A stretch of DNA of 64,000 bases from Lentzea aerocolonigenes. GTDB taxonomy: Bacteria > Actinomycetota > Actinomycetes > Mycobacteriales > Pseudonocardiaceae. The position numbers and the translations under genes were made by a program. Shown here piece by piece: positions 9,668 through 21,300 of the stretch. The notes under the pieces were generated by a model. The model saw only the letters and a program-made list of their open reading frames with translations. It was not told the DNA's origin and searched no databases. The stretch's first letter is position 1, and every line of letters begins with the position of its first letter. The DNA is taken from the NCBI RefSeq assembly GCF_000974445.1, contig NZ_BBOJ01000030.1:41320-105319 (forward strand), read 5' to 3'.

Positions 9668-10159
9668 ATGAGACTGCGCATCGCAGCTGCGGCACTCACC
9701 ATCGGCCTGTGCACCGCCGGTGTCGCCGCAGCGGATGACATCCCGCCGGACTTCCAGAACAGACCGACGATCGCGGACTGCTACAACGCCGTGCCCACGA
9801 TCGGCGGCGCGGGCGTCATCATCGGCGGCCCCGGCGACGACGTGATCGTCGGCAGCAACGGGCCGGACGACATCTGGGGCATGGGCGGCGACGACGTCAT
9901 CCTCGGTCTCGACGGCGACGACGTCATCCACGGCGGCGACGGCAACGACCTGATCTGCGCCGGCCGGGGCGACGACCTGGTCCAGGGCGGTCCTGACCAC
10001 GACACCGTCCACGGCGAACCCGGCGACGACAAGATGCGCGGCGGCGACGGGCGGGATCTGCTGTCCGGCAACGCCCACGTGCACCATGACGAGGGCGACG
10101 GAGAGGCAGGCGTCGACGTCTGCACCGCCAGCACCGAAATCCCGGTCAGCTGCCTGTGA
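9668..10159 (+). CDS. Small secreted RTX-type calcium-binding protein
   Basis: The protein is 163 aa. ATG 9668 follows gaggggaaacaacc and starts a signal peptide (MRLRIAAAALTIGLCTAGVAA). The mature protein is almost wholly RTX nonapeptides (GGPGDDVIVGSNGPDDI, GGDDVILGLDGDDVIHGG, GGDGNDLICAGRGDD), with two or three cysteines that could form disulfides. It resembles the 6282-7025 protein but lacks its N-terminal domain. Its last 14 bp overlap the 3' end of the convergent SARP gene. Export by Sec is expected, and no toxin or adhesin domain is seen. Confidence 0.83.
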   Translation: MRLRIAAAALTIGLCTAGVAAADDIPPDFQNRPTIADCYNAVPTIGGAGVIIGGPGDDVIVGSNGPDDIWGMGGDDVILGLDGDDVIHGGDGNDLICAGRGDDLVQGGPDHDTVHGEPGDDKMRGGDGRDLLSGNAHVHHDEGDGEAGVDVCTASTEIPVSCL

Positions 10160-13025
10160 CCGACTGCCGCAACAGGATCTCCGTGGCGGGATCGGGCCTC
10201 ACCCCGAGCTGCCGCAACGAGTCCAGCACGCGCGCACGCGTCTCCACGGTCCGTTGTGGATTCCGTGCGCGCAACGCTGCGGCGAGCGCCAACCGGTGTG
10301 CGCGCGGCTCGAACGGTTCCAGCGTCAACGCCCGATCCGCCAGACGCCACGCTTCTGCCGGATCCGCTGACACGAGCCGAAGTTCACCCAGTACCAACAG
10401 GTTCTGAACGTACCGCGCCCGGACGTGACCGATCTCCGCCTCGCACTCCTCGATCAGGTCCGGGAGCGGTTCGCCCCGCCACAACGCCACGGCCTCGCTC
10501 AACTGGCCCACGTCGCTCAGCTCGTGGAACGACCACAGGTCCGCGGTCAGCGCACCGCCGCGCACCAACCGGATCGTGTCGCCGTTACCGCGCAGGCAGT
10601 AGCTCGCCTCCCCACCGGCGCGGTCCGGTTCGAGCAACCGGCGCAGGTGCGTCATCGTCACCCGCAGGTTCCGCGCGGCACTCGCGGGATCGAGGCCGGG
10701 CCAGAGCAGGTCCACCGCCTGCTCGCGGCCGAGCACGGGCCGCAGCACCAGCAGCCCGAGCAGTTGCCGCACGCGCACCCGGCGCAGCTGCGGCGCGTCC
10801 ACGGCGACCCCGTCACGGGTCACCCGCATCGGCCCGATGACCTCGATGCCGATCGAGTGCTCCGGTGGCGCGGGCACGGTGGCGAGCAACTTGGCGGCGC
10901 CCGCGGCGAGGCCGGGATCACGCGCCAACTCGCGGAACTGGCGATGCACCGGGAGACCGACGCGATCCGCCAGCCAGGTGCCCAGTGTCGTCCTGCCCGC
11001 CACTGCGTAGCGGACGGCCAGTTCGACCGACCACGGCAACGGCAGGAAGCACAGCGCGTGTTCTGCGGGCAGGTCCGTGCGGAGATCTCCTTGCCTGGCT
11101 TGGAGGAACGCGCGCCCAGCCGCCCGTGCCCGTTGGTGCGACGGCCCCAGATCGGCGCTGTCCCAGCGTTCTCTGAGCTCGTCGCTGAGCACGTAGCCCA
11201 GCGTCAGGAACCGGCGCAGGTGCCGTTCGGCGAGCTTGATGTCGACCGGCCACCGCGCGAGGTGCTGCTTGTAGATGTCGCGCGCAAGGTCTTCCTCGCC
11301 GCGTGTGACCGCAACCGCCGCCTGCGCCGCACACGCCAGCACGGCGTCACGCGGGTTGTCCTGCTCGGTGAACGGCTCTGTCGTCGTCTCGCCGAACGAC
11401 GCGGCGATCACGGTGTGCAGCGCACGCGCCACGAGCTCTCCTCGCGCCGTACTGTCCGCGTCACTCCCATGGAACTCAACGGCTTCACCGTCGAACCACC
11501 GAGCAGCGGCGGCGTGGCGGCGCGCCAGATCGTCGTCCAGCATCCGTTCGGCGAGCTCGGCGGCCTCCCTGCCCCGCCCGCACATCGACAGGCAGTGCAC
11601 GTGGAAGCGGATCGTCGACACCGCCAGCGCTTGGGGCACCTCGCTCGCCGGCGCCCGGGCGAGGTGGACGAGCGCCTGCTCGGGATCACCGGCCAGCTCG
11701 GCGACCACCGCGGCCACGCTGTGCCGCAACAACCTCAGCACCGGCGTCGAGGCGTCGAGCCGCTGCGCCTGGTGCGCGACCGTCGCGAGCCTGACCAGAT
11801 CGCCCCTGGAATGCGCGGTGATCACGGCCTGCCCCAGCGCCACCGCCGCCCCGTCGTGGTCACCGGCTTCGAGCAGCTGTGCGCAGGCCCGGTCCACCAG
11901 GCAGTCGATGGACGGATCCGTGAAGTCGCGCGCGTGCACGACCGCGGCCCTGAGCAACAGGAACGCCGGCTCGTCCGCGTGCTGCGCAGGCACCGCGTCG
12001 AGCCACCTCTGCGCCGTTGCCCAGGGCAGCACCGACAACGTGGTGCGCACCAGCTCGACCGCCAGGCGCGCCAGCAGTTCCCAGTCACGTGCCCGGCACG
12101 CCACCCGCCCTGCCGCGGCCAGGTCTCCCCGCGCGTACAACACTTCGACGGCCCTGTCCCGCAGGTGATCGGTCGGCAGCAGATTCGCCCACAGGTCGTG
12201 CGCCCGGTACCGGCCGTCGTCCAGCCGGTCGACCAGCGGAACTTCCAGTTGCTCCACAGGTGTCCCGGCGACCGTGCTGATCTCGTCACCGGTCGCGCAC
12301 CCGAGCGCCACCAAGGCGGTCAACGCGTCGCGCACGGGTTCGGTGAGCCTGCTCAGCACCTCTTCCGCGGCGTAGCGCCACGATGCCGCAGGCCCTGCCG
12401 TCAGCGACAGCCGGACGAGCGCGGGCCAGCCGTTCAGGTCCTCTGGCAGCTCGCGCCCGAACCTGCGGGCGAGCGCGGCGGTCTCGGCACCGCTGAACGC
12501 CAGGTCCGCGGTCCCGATCGCGGCCACCTCCCCCGCCGCTTCCCTGCGAGCCAGCGGAAAACCCGGCGCGCACCGCCCCGACAACACCAGGTGCGCGGTG
12601 TCCGGCAGGCCGCGGGCAACGGCTCCGAGCAAGGCCGCGCCGGGTGAACCGGCGGGGATCTCGTGCACGTCGTCGAGCAGGAGGCACACGTCGAGCGGCG
12701 CGCGTCGGCGCAGGGCCGCGAGGACTTCCGGTGCTCCGGGGTCGGGACTCGGGCTGTCCAGCGCGTCGAGGATCGCCTGCGCCAGCCGGGAGGCGTCCTC
12801 GTGGCCGGGACCACACGTCACCCACACGTCGACGCCGCGTGGTTCGAGGAGGTTCGCGCGGACCGCCTGGGCGAGCGCCGTCGTCTTGCCGAAACCGGCG
12901 CCCGCGACGACCAGCGTGACCGGGCGGCACCAGCGCGCGCGAAGACGGTCGACCAGGCGCAGCCGAGGCAGCTCGACGTCCAGCGGACGCGGCACCGCGC
13001 GCAGACCCGTCGTGTCCTCCCCCAC
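10146..13025 (-). CDS. MalT-like STAND ATPase with a C-terminal SARP DNA-binding/BTAD module
   Basis: The protein is 959 aa with the reverse domain order of the other SARP here. A MalT-like ATPase comes first (RLRLVDRLRARWCRPVTLVV, P-loop AGAGFGKTT at residues 41-49, Walker B VCLLLDDVHEIP), then helical repeats from about residue 260 to 700. From about residue 722 comes a SARP winged helix (IEVIGPMRVTRDG, AVDLLWPGLD, NLRVTMTHLRRLLE) and a BTAD (AVALWRGEPLPDL). GTG 13025 is the start. A regulator of secondary metabolism or exoprotein genes is likely. It converges with the small RTX gene, and a strong hairpin separates it from metK upstream. Confidence 0.85.
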   Translation of the reverse strand: MGEDTTGLRAVPRPLDVELPRLRLVDRLRARWCRPVTLVVAGAGFGKTTALAQAVRANLLEPRGVDVWVTCGPGHEDASRLAQAILDALDSPSPDPGAPEVLAALRRRAPLDVCLLLDDVHEIPAGSPGAALLGAVARGLPDTAHLVLSGRCAPGFPLARREAAGEVAAIGTADLAFSGAETAALARRFGRELPEDLNGWPALVRLSLTAGPAASWRYAAEEVLSRLTEPVRDALTALVALGCATGDEISTVAGTPVEQLEVPLVDRLDDGRYRAHDLWANLLPTDHLRDRAVEVLYARGDLAAAGRVACRARDWELLARLAVELVRTTLSVLPWATAQRWLDAVPAQHADEPAFLLLRAAVVHARDFTDPSIDCLVDRACAQLLEAGDHDGAAVALGQAVITAHSRGDLVRLATVAHQAQRLDASTPVLRLLRHSVAAVVAELAGDPEQALVHLARAPASEVPQALAVSTIRFHVHCLSMCGRGREAAELAERMLDDDLARRHAAAARWFDGEAVEFHGSDADSTARGELVARALHTVIAASFGETTTEPFTEQDNPRDAVLACAAQAAVAVTRGEEDLARDIYKQHLARWPVDIKLAERHLRRFLTLGYVLSDELRERWDSADLGPSHQRARAAGRAFLQARQGDLRTDLPAEHALCFLPLPWSVELAVRYAVAGRTTLGTWLADRVGLPVHRQFRELARDPGLAAGAAKLLATVPAPPEHSIGIEVIGPMRVTRDGVAVDAPQLRRVRVRQLLGLLVLRPVLGREQAVDLLWPGLDPASAARNLRVTMTHLRRLLEPDRAGGEASYCLRGNGDTIRLVRGGALTADLWSFHELSDVGQLSEAVALWRGEPLPDLIEECEAEIGHVRARYVQNLLVLGELRLVSADPAEAWRLADRALTLEPFEPRAHRLALAAALRARNPQRTVETRARVLDSLRQLGVRPDPATEILLRQSVTGS

Positions 13026-13063
13026 GCAGGACGGAGACCGTCAGAGGCCCCGAAATACGCGAA

Positions 13064-13095
13064 ACGGCCCGCCTCCCCGAGGGGAAACGGGCCGT
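13064..13095 (-). terminator. Hairpin terminator downstream of metK
   Basis: Arms acggcccg (13064-13071) and cgggccgt (13088-13095) enclose a nested tccccgagggga hairpin. It lies 13 bp after the metK stop and shields the SARP gene from metK readthrough. Confidence 0.75.
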
Positions 13096-13108
13096 CCGAA
13101 CCGTGAAA

Positions 13109-14317
13109 TCAGGCGCCGGCGGCGTTGCGCAGGGCCTCCGCGCGGTCCGTCGACTCCCAGGGCAGGTCGACGTCCGTGCGGCCGAAGTGGCCGTACGCGG
13201 CGGTCGGCGCGTAGATCGGGCGCAGCAGGTCGAGGTCGCGGATGATCGCGGCGGGCCGGAGGTCGAACACCTCGGTGATGGCCTGCTGGATCTTCTGCGG
13301 GTCGACGGTCTCGGTGCCGAAGGTCTCGACGAACAGACCGACCGGCGCGGCCTTGCCGATCGCGTAGGCGACCTGGACCTCGACGCGGGTGGCGAGGCCA
13401 GCCGCGACGGTGTTCTTGGCGACCCAGCGCATCGCGTACGCGGCCGAGCGGTCGACCTTCGACGGGTCCTTGCCGGAGAACGCGCCACCACCGTGACGGG
13501 CCATGCCGCCGTAGGTGTCGACGATGATCTTGCGGCCGGTCAGACCGGCGTCACCCATCGGGCCACCGATGACGAAGCGGCCGGTCGGGTTCGTCAGCAG
13601 GCGCACGTTCGTGGTGTCGAGGCCCAGCTCGTCGATCTCGGGGGCGACGACGTGCGTGCGGAGGTCGACGCCGAGCAGCTTCTCGAGGTCGATGCCGTCG
13701 GCGTGCTGCGTGGAGATGACGACGGTGTCGAGCCGTACCGGCTGGTCACCCGCGTACTCGATGGTGACCTGCGTCTTGCCGTCCGGACGCAGGTACGGAA
13801 CCGTGCCGTCCTTGCGGACCGCGGTCAGCCGGCGCGACAGGCGGTGCGCCAGCGCGATCGGCAGAGGCATGAGCTCGGGCGTGTCAGTGCACGCGTAGCC
13901 GAACATCAGGCCCTGGTCGCCCGCGCCCTGCTTGTCGATCTCGTCCGCCGCACCCTCGACGCGGTTCTCGAACGCCGTGTCGACACCCTGCGCGATGTCC
14001 GGGGACTGCGCGCCGATCGCCACGTTCACGCCGCACGAGTGGCCGTCGAAGCCCTTCGCGGACGAGTCGTAGCCGATCTCGAGGATCTTCTCGCGGACGA
14101 TCGTGGGGATGTCCGCGTAAGCCTCGGTGGTCACCTCACCCGCGACGTGGACCTGGCCGGTCGTCACCATCGTCTCCACCGCAACGCGGGAGCGCGGGTC
14201 CTTGGCCAGCAACGCGTCCAGGATGGAGTCACTGATCGCGTCGCAGATCTTGTCGGGGTGTCCCTCGGTCACCGACTCACTGGTGAACAGCCTGCTGCTG
14301 TGCTGGCTCACGGACAC
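13109..14317 (-). CDS. metK: S-adenosylmethionine synthase
   Basis: The enzyme makes S-adenosylmethionine from methionine and ATP in the cytosol. The protein is 402 aa, full length for the family. The N-terminal signature TSESVTEGHPDKICDAISD, the central GAGDQGLMFGYA ATP motif and the GGGAFSGKDPSKVDRS phosphate-binding loop are all intact. The GTG start at 14317 has a gaagaagga ribosome binding site. It follows coaBC by 31 bp on the same strand, so it may belong to the mihF-gmk-rpoZ-coaBC transcript, and a terminator follows it directly. This is the conserved actinobacterial order; the priA gene that normally follows metK lies 10 kb further on, beyond the exoenzyme/SARP block. Confidence 0.98.
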   Translation of the reverse strand: MSVSQHSSRLFTSESVTEGHPDKICDAISDSILDALLAKDPRSRVAVETMVTTGQVHVAGEVTTEAYADIPTIVREKILEIGYDSSAKGFDGHSCGVNVAIGAQSPDIAQGVDTAFENRVEGAADEIDKQGAGDQGLMFGYACTDTPELMPLPIALAHRLSRRLTAVRKDGTVPYLRPDGKTQVTIEYAGDQPVRLDTVVISTQHADGIDLEKLLGVDLRTHVVAPEIDELGLDTTNVRLLTNPTGRFVIGGPMGDAGLTGRKIIVDTYGGMARHGGGAFSGKDPSKVDRSAAYAMRWVAKNTVAAGLATRVEVQVAYAIGKAAPVGLFVETFGTETVDPQKIQQAITEVFDLRPAAIIRDLDLLRPIYAPTAAYGHFGRTDVDLPWESTDRAEALRNAAGA

Positions 14318-14348
14318 TCCTTCTTCACGGACTGGTCTGAGGAAAAGT

Positions 14349-15599
14349 CTACTGACTCGTAGTCAACCGAGCGGTAACCGCGTCCCACACCACGGACGCC
14401 ACTTGCGTTTTCGGCCCGTGGGGTATAGAAGCCTCGGCGCCTTCTCTCGACAGCAGCCAGCCGGCGTTGTCCTCCTGCTCGAACGCCTTGCCGTCGCCGA
14501 CCGCGTTCACCACCAGGAGGTCGCAGCCCTTGCGCCGGAGCTTGGCGCGGCCGTAGTCGAGCACCGACGTCGTCTCGTCGCCGGTCTCCGCGGCGAATCC
14601 TACGATCACCTGGCCCTGCCGACGCGAGGAAACGAGCTCCACGAGAATGTCGGGGTTCTTGGTCAAGACGATCGGGTCGGGATCCGAGTCGGTCTTCTTG
14701 ATTTTGTGTCCGGTCAGCGAGACGGGCCGGAAGTCGGCCACCGCCGCGGCCATGACGACCACGTCCGCGTCCGCGGCGACCTTGTGCATCGCGTCGCGCA
14801 GCTCCACGGCCGAGCCGACGCGGACCAGGTCGACCCCGGAGGGAGTGGCGAGGTCCGCCGTGTTGCCGGCGACGAGCGTCACCCGCGCGCCGCGCTGGGC
14901 GGCGACCCGTGCGAGCGCGTAGCCCTGCTTGCCGGACGAGCGGTTGCCGATGAACCGCACCGGGTCGAGCGGTTCACGCGTGCCACCCGCGGAGATCGCG
15001 ACGTGCACGCCTTCGAGGGTCCTCTCGAGAGCGTCACCGCGCACCAGCAGCAGCCGGGCGAGCTCGACGATCTCGGCAGGGTCCGGCAGACGGCCCTTGC
15101 CGGTGTCCTTGCCGGTCAGCCGGCCGCTCGCGGGTTCAGCGACGATCACACCGCGGCTGCGCAGCAGCTGCACGTTGTGCTGGGTGGCCGGGTGCTCCCA
15201 CATCTCGGTGTGCATCGCGGGCACCAGCAGGACCGGGCAGCGCGCGGTCAGCAGGGTGTTCGTCAGCAGGTCGTCGGCGAGGCCGTGCGCGGCCTTCGCG
15301 ATGAGGTTCGCGGTCGCCGGGGCGACCACGACGAGGTCGGCGTTCTGCCCGAGCTTGACGTGCGGCACCTCGTGCACGTCGTCGAACGGGTCGGCGGACA
15401 CGACCTCGCCGGACAGCGCCTCGAACGTGGCGGCTCCCACGAACTTGAGCGCGCCCTCGGTCGGGACGACCCGCACGGAGTGGCCGGACTCGGTGAGCCG
15501 CCGCAGGACCTCACAGGCCTTGTACGCGGCGATGCCCCCGCCAACCCCGAGGATGATCCTGGGCTTGATGGGGGCATCAGCGTCAGATGACGCGGTCAC
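14349..15599 (-). CDS. coaBC: Bifunctional phosphopantothenoylcysteine decarboxylase / phosphopantothenate-cysteine ligase
   Basis: Two steps of coenzyme A synthesis. Residues 1-190 are the flavoprotein decarboxylase CoaC (ILGVGGGIAAYKA, the ATANLIAK loop, VPAMHTEMWEHPATQHN). Residues 195-416 are the CTP-dependent ligase CoaB (VAISAGGTREPLDPVRFIGN, SSGKQGYALA, AAVADFRP, KIKK). At 416 aa it matches the family. It overlaps the rpoZ stop by 4 bp, which implies translational coupling, and sits 31 bp before metK. No unusual residues were noticed. Confidence 0.97.
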   Translation of the reverse strand: MTASSDADAPIKPRIILGVGGGIAAYKACEVLRRLTESGHSVRVVPTEGALKFVGAATFEALSGEVVSADPFDDVHEVPHVKLGQNADLVVVAPATANLIAKAAHGLADDLLTNTLLTARCPVLLVPAMHTEMWEHPATQHNVQLLRSRGVIVAEPASGRLTGKDTGKGRLPDPAEIVELARLLLVRGDALERTLEGVHVAISAGGTREPLDPVRFIGNRSSGKQGYALARVAAQRGARVTLVAGNTADLATPSGVDLVRVGSAVELRDAMHKVAADADVVVMAAAVADFRPVSLTGHKIKKTDSDPDPIVLTKNPDILVELVSSRRQGQVIVGFAAETGDETTSVLDYGRAKLRRKGCDLLVVNAVGDGKAFEQEDNAGWLLSREGAEASIPHGPKTQVASVVWDAVTARLTTSQ

Positions 15600-15874
15600 T
15601 CGCCCTCGGTGTGCTCAAGGAGACCAGCGTGGATCTCCCGGAGAGCGATGGAGAGCGGCTTCTCGCGCGGGCCCGGCTCGACGAGCGGGCCGACGTACTC
15701 GAGCAGGCCCTCGCCGAGCTGCGCGTAGTAGTCGTTGATCTGGCGGGCACGCTTCGCTGCGTAGATCACCAACGCGTACTTCGAGCTCACCTGCTCCAGC
15801 AGGTCGTCGATCGGCGGGTTGGTGATGCCCTCCGGGGAACCGGTCAGGTGACCGAGCTCGGTGTGGGTGATCAC
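15596..15874 (-). CDS. rpoZ: DNA-directed RNA polymerase omega subunit
   Basis: Omega helps fold and stabilise the beta' subunit of RNA polymerase. The protein is 92 aa. The core is visible as GITNPPIDDLLEQVSSKYALVIYAAKRARQINDYYAQL, quoted here as three adjoining parts: GITNPPIDDLLEQV, SSKYALVIYAAKRAR and QINDYYAQL. The C-terminus has the actinobacterial extension (EKPLSIALREIHAGLLEH). The GTG start at 15874 has AGGAGA 8 nt upstream. It lies 3 bp after gmk and overlaps coaBC by 4 bp, in the usual gmk-rpoZ-coaBC order. Confidence 0.97.
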   Translation of the reverse strand: MITHTELGHLTGSPEGITNPPIDDLLEQVSSKYALVIYAAKRARQINDYYAQLGEGLLEYVGPLVEPGPREKPLSIALREIHAGLLEHTEGE

Positions 15875-15877
15875 TCG

Positions 15878-16474
15878 TCAATCTCCTGAAATTCGTGGTC
15901 CGACCATCAAGGATAGCAAGTCGGCGGCGGCCGACTGCACGTCGGCGTTCACGACGACCTCGTCGAACTCCTTTTCGGCCGCCATCTCCTCACGGGCGAT
16001 GGCCAGCCGGCGTTCGACGACGTCCGGATGTTCGGTGCCCCGGCCCGTCAACCGGTCGACCAGGTGCTCCCAGGACGGGGGCATCAGCATGACCAGCTGG
16101 GCCTCGGGCATGGCCACGCGGACCTGCCGCGCGCCCTGCAGTTCGATCTCCAGGAGCGCGGGACGGCCCGCAGCCAGAGCTTCTTCGACGGGCCGGCGAG
16201 GAGTTCCGTAGCAGTTCCCGGCGAACTCGGCGTGTTCGAGGAACTCGCCGGCGTCCACCATCTGCTGGAACTTCTCGCGGTCCACGAAGTGGTAGTGCAC
16301 TCCGTCGACCTCGCCCGGCCTCGGCTTCCTGGTGGTCGCCGAGACGGAAAAGTAGACATCGGGCTGCTGCCTGCGCAGCTCCGCCAGAACGCTGGATTTC
16401 CCAACCCCTGACGGCCCGGACAAGACGGTGAGGCGGGAACGGGCAGAACCCGTTCCCGCCTCGGTGCCAATCAC
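15878..16474 (-). CDS. gmk: Guanylate kinase
   Basis: Phosphorylates GMP to GDP with ATP. The protein is 198 aa. P-loop SGPSGVGKSSV is at about residues 19-29, and the GMP-binding region follows with SVSATTRKPRPGEVDGVHYHF and, further on, GNCYGTPRRPVEEAL and LLEIELQGARQV. The C-terminus has the RLAIAREEMAAEKEFDEVVVN helix typical of Gmk. The GTG start overlaps the mihF TGA by 4 bp (GTGA), so translation is probably coupled. The gene is complete, with no odd residues. Confidence 0.97.
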   Translation of the reverse strand: MIGTEAGTGSARSRLTVLSGPSGVGKSSVLAELRRQQPDVYFSVSATTRKPRPGEVDGVHYHFVDREKFQQMVDAGEFLEHAEFAGNCYGTPRRPVEEALAAGRPALLEIELQGARQVRVAMPEAQLVMLMPPSWEHLVDRLTGRGTEHPDVVERRLAIAREEMAAEKEFDEVVVNADVQSAAADLLSLMVGPRISGD

Positions 16475-16788
16475 TCTCCGCTGAACTCGGAGAGCAGGGC
16501 CTTGCGCTGGCGGTCACCGAGACCGCGCAGGCGACGGCTGGGAGCGATCTCGAGGCGCTCCATGATCTGCTGCGCGCGAACCTTGCCGACGCCCGGGAGG
16601 GCCTCGAGCAGCGCGGACACCTTCATCTTGCCCAGGACCTCGTCGCTCTCGGCGGCCTTGAGCACGTCCGTCAGGGTCGTGCCGCCGCGCTTGAGGCGCT
16701 CCTTGAGCTCAGCCCGAGCGCGACGAGCGGCAGCAGCCTTCTCCAGCGCTGCGGCTCGCTGCTCCTCGGTAAGCTGGGGAAGAGCCAC
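16471..16788 (-). CDS. mihF: Actinobacterial integration host factor (mIHF/sIHF)
   Basis: A small nucleoid-associated protein that bends DNA and supports chromosome packing and phage integration in mycobacteria and streptomycetes. The frame is open further upstream, but GTG 16788 is chosen because acggaggaaatc lies directly before it and because it gives the known N-terminus (ALPQLTEEQRAAALEKAA). The 105-aa length is normal for the family. The helix-two-turn-helix region is intact: KMKVSALLEALPGVGKVRA, then QQIMERLEIAPSRRLRGLG. It is the first gene of the gmk-rpoZ-coaBC run. The 296 bp upstream to pyrF hold no gene; an 11-bp inverted repeat cacgttacgtg at 16968-16978 is a possible control site. 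Confidence 0.95.
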   Translation of the reverse strand: MALPQLTEEQRAAALEKAAAARRARAELKERLKRGGTTLTDVLKAAESDEVLGKMKVSALLEALPGVGKVRAQQIMERLEIAPSRRLRGLGDRQRKALLSEFSGE

Positions 16789-17044
16789 GATTTCCTCCGT
16801 GGTGTGGATTCTTTTCGGATCGGTGCCGCGACCGTACCGACCGCAATTGCCTGGGGACAACGTGACCCAGTCAGGTAAATCTTCAGCGGTCATGAGTGAT
16901 GCGGCGGGTGGTAGTAGTACCAACACCCTCCGGCGGCCTGATCACTGCCCTCCGGGAACTCGTCGCCCACGTTACGTGTGCTATGAGGCCGGTGACCAGC
17001 GGGGCAGCCGGTGGCGTGGACCCTACCAACACATGTTTGCCCTG

Positions 17045-17082
17045 GTGAGCGCGCCACACCCCAAAAGTTGCGGCGCGCACCA
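17045..17082 (-). terminator. Probable terminator of the pyrimidine operon after pyrF
   Basis: gcgcgcc (17049-17055) pairs with ggcgcgc (17072-17078), and the flanking ggtg/cacc can extend the stem past one bulge. The 16-nt loop contains CTTTTGG on the minus strand. It starts 3 bp after the pyrF stop. Confidence 0.55.
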
Positions 17083-17084
17083 CC

Positions 17085-17897
17085 TCAGAGGCTCTCCTGA
17101 ACCCTTCGCACGGCGCTGACCAGCGACGATACGTCCGGCCCATGCCTGAGAACATCTCGTGAAGAAGTCGGAAAGACGTTGCGCATGTCGGGCCCGAAGA
17201 GCCGTTTTAGATCCGCCACCGAGCCGCCCTGAGCACCGAAACCCGGGGCCAGGATCGGCCCGTTGAACCCCGCGAGGTCCACATCCGTTTCCCCGATCGT
17301 GGCACCCACGACGAGACCAACATCGCCGCACGGGGAAATGCCGGAATTCCGAGCGGTGGCGAAATCGATGATCGTCTGCGCCACGGTTCGCCCGTCCGGA
17401 GCAACCGTGCGCTGAACTTCGGCACCCTCCGGGTTCGACGTCAGCGCCAGCACGAACACCCCGCGGCCGGTCGCCCGTGCCGTGTCGAGCGCGGGCTGGA
17501 GCGATCCGAAGCCGAGGAACGGCGACAGCGTCACCGCGTCACCGGCCAGCGGCGAACCGTCGCCCAGGTACGCCTCGGCGTAGGCGGCCATGGTCGAGCC
17601 GATGTCGCCGCGCTTGGCGTCGACCAGCACGAGCGTCCCCGAGCCGCGCAGCTCCGCGATCACCCGTTCCAGCACGGCGACGCCACGCGACCCGTAGGCC
17701 TCGAAGAACGCCGCCTGCGGCTTCACCATCGCCACCTTGCCGCCGAACGCCTCCACGGCCGTCAGGGCGAACCGTTCGAGGCCCTCCACGGTCCTGGAGA
17801 GGCCCCAGGCGTCCAGCAGGCTCGGGTGCGGGTCGATCCCGACGCAGAGGGGGCCGTACGCGTCGACGGCCTTCGCGAGCTTCTCCCCGAACGTCAC
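17085..17897 (-). CDS. pyrF: Orotidine 5'-phosphate decarboxylase, long (type 2) form
   Basis: Catalyses the last step of UMP synthesis. The actinobacterial form is recognised by GPLCVGIDPHPSLLDAWGL and the active-site block VLVDAKRGDIGSTMAAYAEA (Asp-Lys-Asp network), plus LTSNPEGAEVQ and ILAPGFGAQGG. GTG 17897 is chosen because gggggaggg sits just before it and the protein then starts VTFGEKLAKAV, as in relatives; the 270-aa length fits. Instead of overlapping carB directly, as its siblings overlap each other, it overlaps a 35-codon remnant made by a tandem duplication of the carB/pyrF junction. Confidence 0.96.
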   Translation of the reverse strand: MTFGEKLAKAVDAYGPLCVGIDPHPSLLDAWGLSRTVEGLERFALTAVEAFGGKVAMVKPQAAFFEAYGSRGVAVLERVIAELRGSGTLVLVDAKRGDIGSTMAAYAEAYLGDGSPLAGDAVTLSPFLGFGSLQPALDTARATGRGVFVLALTSNPEGAEVQRTVAPDGRTVAQTIIDFATARNSGISPCGDVGLVVGATIGETDVDLAGFNGPILAPGFGAQGGSVADLKRLFGPDMRNVFPTSSRDVLRHGPDVSSLVSAVRRVQESL

Positions 17898-17997
17898 GCG
17901 CCCTCCCCCGGAGCCGGCCGGAGCGCCTGGACCTGGCCGAGCCCGCCGCACGGAGACCCGTGCGGCGTCACGACCTTCGTGAGCTTCTCCCCGAACG

Positions 17998-18001
<4 letters not shown>
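17894..18001 (-). CDS. 35-codon mini-ORF between carB and pyrF, product of a junction duplication
   Basis: GTG 18001 overlaps the carB stop (GTGA). The peptide begins VTFGEKLTKVV, almost the same as the PyrF N-terminus VTFGEKLAKAV, and ends QVQALRPAPGEGA, which resembles the CarB C-terminus LQALQAALRGDA. Its TGA (17896-17894) overlaps the real pyrF GTG in the same GTGA form. It looks like a duplicated junction whose copy now acts only as a coupling bridge between carB and pyrF; a functional peptide is unlikely. Confidence 0.5.
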
Positions 18002-21299
<3,298 letters not shown>

Positions 21300-21300
<1 letters not shown>

